Of a stretch of 64,000 bases of DNA, positions 14,001-23,700 are shown piece after piece (within the stretch, counting starts at the first letter, position 1; every line of letters starts with the position of its first letter). The stretch covers positions 6,227,001 through 6,291,000 of the forward strand of contig NC_051094.1 in the NCBI RefSeq assembly GCF_901709675.1, in the 5' to 3' direction. The DNA comes from Syngnathus acus. Its lineage: Eukaryota > Chordata > Actinopteri > Syngnathiformes > Syngnathidae. The notes beneath the pieces were generated by a model. The model saw nothing but the letters and a program-made list of their open reading frames with translations. It did no database searches and was not told where the DNA came from. Both the position numbers and the translations under genes were made by a program.

Positions 14001-17000
14001 AAATATTGCCTGAAGTAGCCCACCACCAGTCAGAACCTCTGTGAAAAGCCAAGACCTCAGGATCTATAATCATAGTGTGAACATTTCCTCTGACTAAAGG
14101 CTCCTTTGGGTCTTTTTGTTCCTCCTGTGAGCAAATCGTTGAGGAGAAAAGCGACACAGAGCCCCGCTGTGATTGCAAGTGCCGCTCACGCAAGTCACCC
14201 AGCGAGAGAAAGTGCAGCCGGCCGGGCTGCGATTCCTTCCCAGGGGTGCCGAGGGAATTCAGCATTGTTTTTCAGGCGAGTCCTCACCACCGTAATGGCT
14301 AGCGGCTAAAAATAGCAGCATTGAGATGGAGATGTGTATTGAATGGAGGGGGGGGGGGGGGGGGGTCGGGGCAGAAGTAGCTGTTTGCACTCAATATCGG
14401 TGCGGTTGAAATAGCTTGTCGGGTTGCAGTTGTACAGTATATTAATCATCATCATATTGTGCAGGTGTGCCGGATGTAACCTGTTACGTGGTTCGCTGAT
14501 AACATCAACAGTTTCAGTATGTGCGTCTTTTGGTGGCTCTTGTAATCATTAGGGACAGGATTAATGGAACACACACACACACATGCAAAACTCCCATTTG
14601 AAGCTGTGGTTTGGAAATGAGCTCCACATCCTGATGGAGAAGCCAGATCAGTGGGCCAGGAGCAATGGGATGTAATACGAGTCGGGTTAGAGTTGGAGAA
14701 GAGAGATGGGAAGACCGCAAGGCTTCTCTGAAATCAACTTCTCATCTTCTGCAGCTCGTGTTGTTGAGACATGCTGGCACATTCTTACAACAGATGGGGG
14801 ATGTGGTTGAGTCCAGTTCAGGCTGAAGCGACAGCAGCCGGATGTCCGCCCCGCTCCCGATGTCACGTGAGTGACTTGACACAAGTAGAGGAGACAAGTG
14901 AGAGAGGACGAGAGGAAGATGTCCAGGAGGAGGACAAAGTGTACATCACTTACAGGAAAACTGGGTGAACAGTTTGAGGGTGGGAAGCCAAATGTTACCT
15001 GCTGGCTTGAGGGTGACTTGCTAAATTCGATTCCGGGTCCTGGGGAAATCCCCAAACCCTCCCAAAGCTTAAAAGGATGAATTCCTGCAGGACATCCTGC
15101 AAGGAGACGATTGGCAAGATGCTGCGCTGCTTTCTGGGCTTCATCGCTGGGACACCTGGTGAAGGTAGTCTCAATTTTAAAAGATTTTTTTTTTTTTTTT
15201 TTGTAGAGGGCACCAAGCTTTTTAAAACTATTTATTTTCCATAGGAAAAACTCCCTGCAAAGTGAAAATATCTGATACACCACAGAGAAAAGTGCCAAAT
15301 TTGAATGATTTAAAAAATTGTCATGCATATAAAATGCTTTTCTGTTCTGAAACGCTGCTGGCATGTCTGGAAATGCACTGGCAGAGCTAGAGGGGGGGGA
15401 TCGCAGGGGCAGCCCCCCCCCCCCAAATGTTATTTGAATGCTATGACCTCGTAGGACCCGATGGGTTCTATTACCATTTTGTACCAGTCTTTCCTTTTCG
15501 GATTGTCTTGCATTGTCCTTCGATGATCATTGATTGAAAAGCTAAACCTATTTGCAACTGTCGGGTGGTTCCGCCTCCGTTTGAATTAGAACTGCACCTT
15601 AATGGTGCCTCTCCACATCTGCACTAATCTGTTAACTTGCTCTGCTTTCTATACCTGACCATCAAAATATCATTTTTTTTGTCTGGGGTGTCTTGGGAGT
15701 GATTTTGTTCTTCTAAAGTAGAATGTCAGGTCAGATTCTTTGAAAAAAAAAAAAAAAGCTCTGAACCCTGATCTGTTTTTATGTTGCTGTTTTCAGTCCT
15801 CTACCTCCCCCTTGTGTTCAGAGTAGGTATTACATGCGTTCAGAGCCATCACAACACTATATTTTTGCTCATAGCGAGACATGAATACTGTACTGTGTTC
15901 ATGAAGACTGCAGGATATCGTATGGTTAAATTTGTGGGTAAGGTGTGTCACTGTCTACTATTTTTGGATTATTACTCACACCCCAAAGCCTCCAAAAATG
16001 ACCTTGAGGCTGTGCAAACATGTAACGACACTGTCCACTGGAGTAATTTCCTTGTTTGGATGCAAAGAGAGATCAACTGTTGTTGATGATGCAATCCCAG
16101 CTTTGTTGTTGTTCGGTCGCGCTCGGCAGCTGGTTCAACTTTAATAAGCAACAAGCAATGGAGTGGGCGGTCAGGCGTATCGATTCACCGCCGGTAACTA
16201 ATGATCGCCTTACAGTCATCCATATTGTGTGTCAATGATTGTACTATAAATACTTGCGATCCACTGCATCGTGACTGATTATGTTGTACTGGAAAAGTAA
16301 TACATCTAAGTGGTAAGCAAGCACAAGCGATGACAAATATATTTAGTCACTGCAGAGATTACCTGACTTTTTTATGTAGACATGTTGCTGTTTGGTCAAC
16401 GAATAATTGTTACCCCTCTGTGAATGGGACTAAACAGTTGAACTGTATTAGCAGCTTCCAATAGTTTTTTTTGTCCTCATTATTCTCATTGTCACTAAGT
16501 GTAAAGATACTTGGATGCTCATTAAGCAAGAGTTATGTTAGAAAGTAAGCAACACAGTTGGAGGCAGGTTTATAAAATATAAGCACAACATTGATTCAAC
16601 GTGCACTGTAATTTACGTGGAATCAATCCATGGCGCAAAAAAAGATTGTTACAGTGTGCTGAAAATGATCAACGACGTCATAAGTCAATCGACGTCGGCT
16701 AGACTGTTATCATGTTGTAGTCACTGGTAAAGCTAGAGGAGTGGCATTGATAATTAATTGGTTTGCAATGCTTTTTTTTTTTAATCGATGACACACCCAG
16801 GGAATAATTAAGGCATGGTGGGACGAATAACTGCAAATTTCTGGAATTTCCTTCGACTGTATTTCATCAGAGTGTAATGAGGAGGCAGTGTGCAGGGGTT
16901 CAAACGAGGGGAAGTTCCAGAGACGGCCTCAAACGCATGGTGGAGGCACGCGGGCGGCCCTGTGATGTAAAAGGTCGCAAGCTGCGTATGGCCGTCCCAT

Positions 17001-17662
17001 CCCTCGCTCAAACAGATTTTCAAATGTGGTCCCACCAACTGAGAGTGTGTGTGCAGCCTATTTGACGTTTTGTCCCGGGTGACTTTCTCACTTTGGGGCT
17101 TTGAGTCTTCCCTGGCCGCTCGTCCGTCGCGTTAAGATTACCATCTCTGCGCTTCAAACTTGTCTCCGAGTAACTCAGCTTAAAGTAAGTTGTGCTGTTT
17201 TTGGGCATTATGGGAGCTGTGATGGCTGCTCTCTCCGTGGAGGCCCGCAGGCGTCTTTCGCGGCCCAGCTGTCTTTCTCACTGTGGACACGGTGCAGCAA
17301 GGTACCATCGCTCAGGTAGGAATCGGCTCTCGTTGGCTCTGTCAAAACGGAGCAGTGAAGCATACACGTTTTTGAGTTAAAAAAAAAAAAGAAAAAAGAC
17401 CTTGTATTATTTGTGCCGTGTATTAGAGACAGCAACATTGATCCTCATGGATCGAAGCCCAACTGGTAGCAATTACATACAACGTTTGACAAGATGTTTG
17501 TAGTGGATTTAAAGACCGAGGGCGGTTGGAGGTGAGAAGTTCGATGCTTTGGATTTTACTTTTGCGCTGAGACGTAATGCAATTTCTATGAGCCGTTCCT
17601 GACTCTTGTGTCAGCAGGCAGAGGACAGCCTTCCTTTTAAAAACCTGTTAGTGTCCTAATGG

Positions 17663-17708
<46 letters not shown>

Positions 17709-20700
17709 CGTCACTTGTAAAGCAACAGTATGTACGTACATTAAGCTTCAGGGTGTGTGCAGGTGCCCACCCGTCACTTGATCCACTTTGCTTCTCTCAA
17801 GTGCGAATCAAGAATCTAAATTTGACCTTGAGGGAGGGGATGACGCACAAAGCCTTATGGCGCACACACTCGTTTACTGATTGACAATTATTGACAACGT
17901 GTGATGCACCATTGCTGGAAACGATGCATGATGGTCATGTTTGGTACTATTTTTACTGTCTAAGTGCAAAGTAGTAGAGATTTAAAAAAGAGTAAACGTG
18001 CCGGGGAGCTCCCCACCAATTTCTGACCACAAGGATATTGATCTTGCTGACTCTGGCCTCCATTTTTTTTGGTCTCATTTCGTCAACCAAATCAGTGCAT
18101 TAACACACACACACGCACACAAGCAATCCAAGTGATGCATTAGCAAGTGCGGAGTGATCAGATTTTTTATTTTTTTTTAACACACTTATAATATTTTATC
18201 CCTTGTAGCTGGCTATTGAATATTTATTTTGCAAGAAAGATTGTTTTGTCGCTACAGGTCACAAAATTGTAAGTGGTGGGAGTAAAGATGGTGTGTGTGT
18301 GTGGGGGGGGGGGGGGGGGGGTTAAAAGTGTGCGGTTGACCAAAGTTATGGAATGACGGTGGAGATGCAGGGAGTGGGCGGTGTGTTCGGGGCTGTAACG
18401 CATATCAGATGGAGAGAAAGGAGGAAGAGGAGGAGGAGAAGGCGGAGGAGGGTGAGACCGCAGGGGATAGAATAGGGATAGCCGGAGGTATAAAATGCAC
18501 GGGGCAGTTTGCTTTCATAGCTCGAGGTGCACATTCACAGGACATCCTTCTGAGGGACTTTACCCGCTTTCAAGTGCTTCCAGATCCGGAGTTTGGATTT
18601 TAATTCGGATGTGTCCAGAAGTGGACGAGCCTTAAATCGAAGTTGAATTATTGGATACATTTGGGGATTTGTCAATCAAGATCCGAAGCAGGGGCAGGAC
18701 ACTGAACTTGATTCTTGGCTCATTTTCTAATTTTCCATTGAACTTTTGATGTCCTATCAAGATTGCCTCAGAAGTGCAATGAGCAGCAGCTGTTGAAGCA
18801 GGCTGTGTTCCATTCTCTTTTGGCTTCATGCCTCTGCCGCATATGATTTGGTGATTTATTTTTAATTGTGTCATATGGATGACAAAGCCGCCGTCGTTGC
18901 ACGGAGCTGGACTTTCTCCCACCTAATGGAAAAGAACTGGATCCCCAAGTTGTGAGGACCATGGGTGGAGGGGGGGTGGGCGCCCCGCAAATTGTTTGTA
19001 CTTTTCCTCGAAAACATCCTTAGCCGAAACCATCATGTGATTTAGTGCAAAGCCATAACATGAGGACTGATAATAACTGCTTGAAGAGGGTGAGCAGGAA
19101 TCTGGAGGAAAGTGATTTGAAACATTTCCTTTAATGCGGTAATAAATGAGCCCCGTCTCGCCTCCCGGATCCACAGAGGGAGGTTTTCCATATATGTTGT
19201 TTCCACTCCAGCATCACTGTTGACATTACAAGCAGCTTGTTGGCCCGCTTCTCGCCGCGTCTCGGACGCAATTCCATGCAGTCTCCCACCTGTCAGACTG
19301 ATTCCCTGGCTAAGCTCCGGTGAGAACGCTCGTTTGCCAGGCGGCCCGGCCCGCGCCCACCCGGGTCGGCTCGGCCTTCCTTTTCTAAGACCCGACCCGC
19401 GCCATCATGGATATACAAGGCATGGAGCTGTTTGCCATCGGCGTGGTTATCATTCTCTTCATGACAGTTCTCAAGCAGTTTGGCATACTGGAACCCATGT
19501 CCTCTTTTGAAGGTAAGGGTCAATTTGGGGGGGGGGCCCTCTCCAGTATCAGAATCTCTGGGATATTACCTACTGCCAAAACAATATTTGACCTACAAAG
19601 TGCTGTAAAAAAAATAGAAGAGAACACTGGCACAAATCCTGGAATAGACTTGTGAACGTCAGGGGACATTTTGTTATTACAAAGCTTTTGCTGTTTATTG
19701 TTTGTTTCATTTAAAAAAATAAAATAAAATAAGATGGCTGAAATAAATTGACGGATTGTTTGTATTGTGCCAACCAATCAGACCATTTGTAAACATTGTT
19801 TTTCGTGTTTAAGGGCGTTGTTGCTCTTTTCTGGTCTGTGATGATGTCACAAAAAGTCCCCCCCCCCCCCCCCCCCCAAAAAGACACTTGTGGAGTTAAT
19901 CCTTTAAATCATCCATTCATCCTCTGAACCACTTATCCTCTCGAGGCTTGCAGGGTTGTTGGAGCCTATCCCAACGGATTTTAGGTAGTAGGCTCGGGAC
20001 ACCCTGAACCAATCAGTAGCTCTTCCTCTCGTCCACTTTTTGATGAACATCATGGCCAAGCAAGCAACTGTATTTTAAAATTCAGACTCCAGTATTTTTT
20101 CAGGTGGTACTACATTGTATGAGAACTAGTTGCTCCCTGAGCTGAGTTCTAGGTTCATATTATGCACGTTAGTCTTCTTGATGTGGTCTTTGGGTCAGAG
20201 TGGCTCACAGTCAACATGCCAAGACAATAACAGCGGAAAGGCTGCATTAGTGTTTGTAATACTGCTCAGCATAAATTCCGCAAAAGGCCCAGTAATGTTC
20301 TTTTCTTTTATTATTCATCACTCCTTTCAATCGCATCAGCCCTCAGATAGCCCCGCTTCCCCAAAGCCTGTAGTGATACACCCCGGTTTAGCATTACCTC
20401 GCATCAATTATACATGCGCTATTGAGCAGGTTTTCTCTGAGGCCGCCTAAATATGGAACCCGTAGAACTCCTCCGGGTCTCTGAAGGGCATTGATCATCC
20501 ATCAGTCGCACCCAAAAAGTTACATCACGTGTCTCACCGTGCTCCTCGTTCGTGCTGACGTCATCGTATCCCAACCGAGACTCCGGTTGTCGTCATTGCT
20601 TTGTTTTGAAAGTACATCAGCAAATTGTACGACTTTTATTTTGGCACCATGATGAAATGATAAAGCCAATAGAAGCTTCCTGAGCATTTATGACAGGCCA

Positions 20701-23700
20701 GTGAGCAAAGATGTAAGCTTTATTACTGTTTCAGTCTGGTCTTCTGAACTCCAATGTCAAGTTTGGGTTCGGTCCAGTTCTGCTCTATTTTTGGGCGACA
20801 TCGATGCCAATATAGCTTTATGTTTCCAGCTGTACTGATAGCAGCAATTGATATTTTTACCGCATTACTGACCACTCATTTCCTTGTTTCCACGTTTGTC
20901 TGGGTGTTGCAAGATCTGATTACTTGGAGGATAGAGTTTTTCTGTCGTGCCTCGTTTTTCACGGGGTGCTTATCTCAGCTGACTTACAGCCTAGGCTGGT
21001 CGCCAGTCAATTGCAGGGCACATATGTTTTGAAGGAAACCCACGTAAGCATGGAGAACATGCTAACTCCGCACAGGAAGGCCAGAGCTGAGAGATTTAAA
21101 TGCTAAACCTCAGAATTAACAGGCAGACATACTTATAATTAAGTTGTTTAATCACACACATTGGATGTCATGACAGTATACAAGGGGAATGTCAATATAT
21201 TGTATTGGCCACTTTATTAGGTACATTAGAATATCTCCAAACAAGTTTAATTTTTCTTATTTTGGCAATGTAAACTCAAAATTACATGTAAGCAGAAAAT
21301 ACAATTATCCTTTGGATGTATTTAGTTTTTGTAGTGAATTGGTTCCAATCACGATGAAACTAAAATGAATTTCTTCTGCTCCATTAAAAGAAAAGAAATG
21401 GACGCATGTAATGTGCAACTTTTTGTAGCTGTTATTTGCGCGTTGTCCGCTAGAGGGAGTCAAAGAGCCATGTTCTCGGCCCCTGTGATGCTTTGAACAA
21501 GTGTAACAGAACCCGAGGGAATGCGCGTTCTCTGTTCCCTTTTCATTACCTCGTGAATGTGTCAGGACTCCACTGAGTAGACTACTTGTGCTGCCGAATC
21601 CTTGTGAGCATCCCAAAGGAGACAGTGGAACAATTGGAGAAGTGGGACAACTTGATTGAGGTCACATTGTTGACATCTGACTCAAAGGCTGCTTGGCTGT
21701 CACTTCGTAGCATCGTCTCAAATCCTTAAGACGGTTTTGGAAAAACAAAGAAATATTGATGGCTTGTAAAATAGTTCAAGTGTGAGCGGAATGAACACTT
21801 TTATAGCAGAAGAGTGTGAGATGTTGTGCAGCACTGTGACATAAGCAATTGACGGTCATGAGTGGATGCCAGAGTGCCTTTTTTTTTTTTTCCATCACCT
21901 TGTAAGTGCTTTAAACCTTTCCCTCTTATTATCAGTAATTGTAATAAAATGATTTGGATCCACTAATAATAAAGGAGATATTTTATGCTTTTATTTTTTT
22001 TGCATCAATAAGATGTATTTGATGTGTTGCTAAAATATCGCAAGTATAACTCATCTCAACTGTATATATTGAGCGCTTTAGAAGTAAAAGTATATCAAAT
22101 CTATAGTGTGTTTTAAGCCCCCTATTTCTTGTTTTGCTGAAATAACCCAATTTCACATGGCTCCATATTTGCTGGGCCAGTCGCTTTTGTTGCCATGACG
22201 ATCAGAGGAGAGCAGCTTCCACTTGTTGAGCAGAGCCCAGAGTGAGGAAAAGTACGAGGTGCTTCTGCATAGCCGTGTTTCAGACAGTGCCGTCCTGCAG
22301 TCACTTGAAAGTGGCATTGGACCTTTGCCCTGTCTAGCTCCCAAGTCATGGTAAGAAAATCTCGGTGGAACAGAAATTCAGAACGGCTAGCTCCGAAGCC
22401 CATTTTCGGATGACAAACATTTACTTGCTTGTTTAATTTCATACTTAATAAGAGGGCCGACGACACCAAAGAGCTGACAATTTGTATACAAGCAATTAAA
22501 AAGTGCCATTTATGTCATCTTGAACGAGGGCATTCGGACCACCGCGACTTTCTGTTACTCCGAACGGAAAAGAGAAGGCAGAAGAAAAGAAAGGAGGGAG
22601 CGGCAAGAAAAAAAAAAGGCCAGTCAATTAACATGGCAGAGGCAGCGAGCTAAAAAGAGACACCGCTGGGAAGAAGTGTGACAGGCAGAGAGTGACGAGC
22701 GCAGTGACAAGATGCGGACACGGATCCGAGCGCTACGTTCCTGAGCGCATAGCAACTGACGCACGCGACCGTGGACGGAAAGTTGGAAGACGAGGGCAGG
22801 ATGAGCGTTCGGTGGGAGACGGAGGGCCTGCAGACGGTGGGCATCGTCTGCCTGGTCATCATGTTCCTCAAACTGATGCACTTGCTGGGCCTCATCGACA
22901 TCACCGAAACCGGTGAGGGAATTCAACGCTTGTGCACAACTCGGCTTGAATTGTTGTGTGATTTTCTCATTTTCAACGAATTCTATAAAGTAGCTTGAGA
23001 AAAGAAATCACTTGAAGTGTCTGTAAAGTATCGTAAAACTCTTCCGAACTTTTGGTCTGAGGTGAGCCTCAAGATTGAAAGTCTGGATGTTTCTTAGGCA
23101 ATAATGAGTAATATTAGATGAGATCACTGAGGAAGGTTGTTTTGTTAGAAATGGATCGCCAGAAGGAAGCAGGTCAGCCAAGAAGAAACTCTTAGCGCTT
23201 AGATGTTTGAAGTTTGGCAAGATGCTAACAAGATGTTGACTTACCCTAACGGTACGGTTTTCTGGGTTTGGTCACGAGACGTTGAAAGTGGTTCCGCTCT
23301 GCTTTCGTCATACAAAAATCTTGACTGTCCAATCTGACCTGATTTCTTTTGTTTTGTTCCTTCCTCACTCCCCCCACTGTCCACCATGTGCTTTCTTGCC
23401 CTCCATTTTGGCGTCTGCACTTCTTCCTCTCTTCTCTCTGTCTAAAGATGGTGAGTATGGAAACGATGGTGGGGAAAATTCCTTGCCTCTGCCCCTTTTC
23501 CTATCATTTCCTCATGATTTCTCCTGACCATGCGGTGCTTTCTCTTAGTGTGTGTGAACTGGCAACCGACTGATTGTGTTTGAAAACAAACCAAGCAGAA
23601 AATGTCTGGTGACATTTCCACCACCATTAAGAAAGTACAACAACCTTATTTTTCCTGCCGTTTTGCTCGTGAAGACTCGAGCTGCTTTCTAAATGTTTGA

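Noticed and set aside
14687-15364. 225-codon minus-strand frame antisense to a kcnip3 alternative exon
   Set aside because: Contains a poly-Lys run from an A/T tract and lacks any family resemblance; likely chance.
18409-18603. Glu-rich 64-codon frame ([15 protein letters not shown])
   Set aside because: Arises from a purine-rich GAG/GAA stretch next to a candidate TATA box; best read as promoter or 5' UTR.
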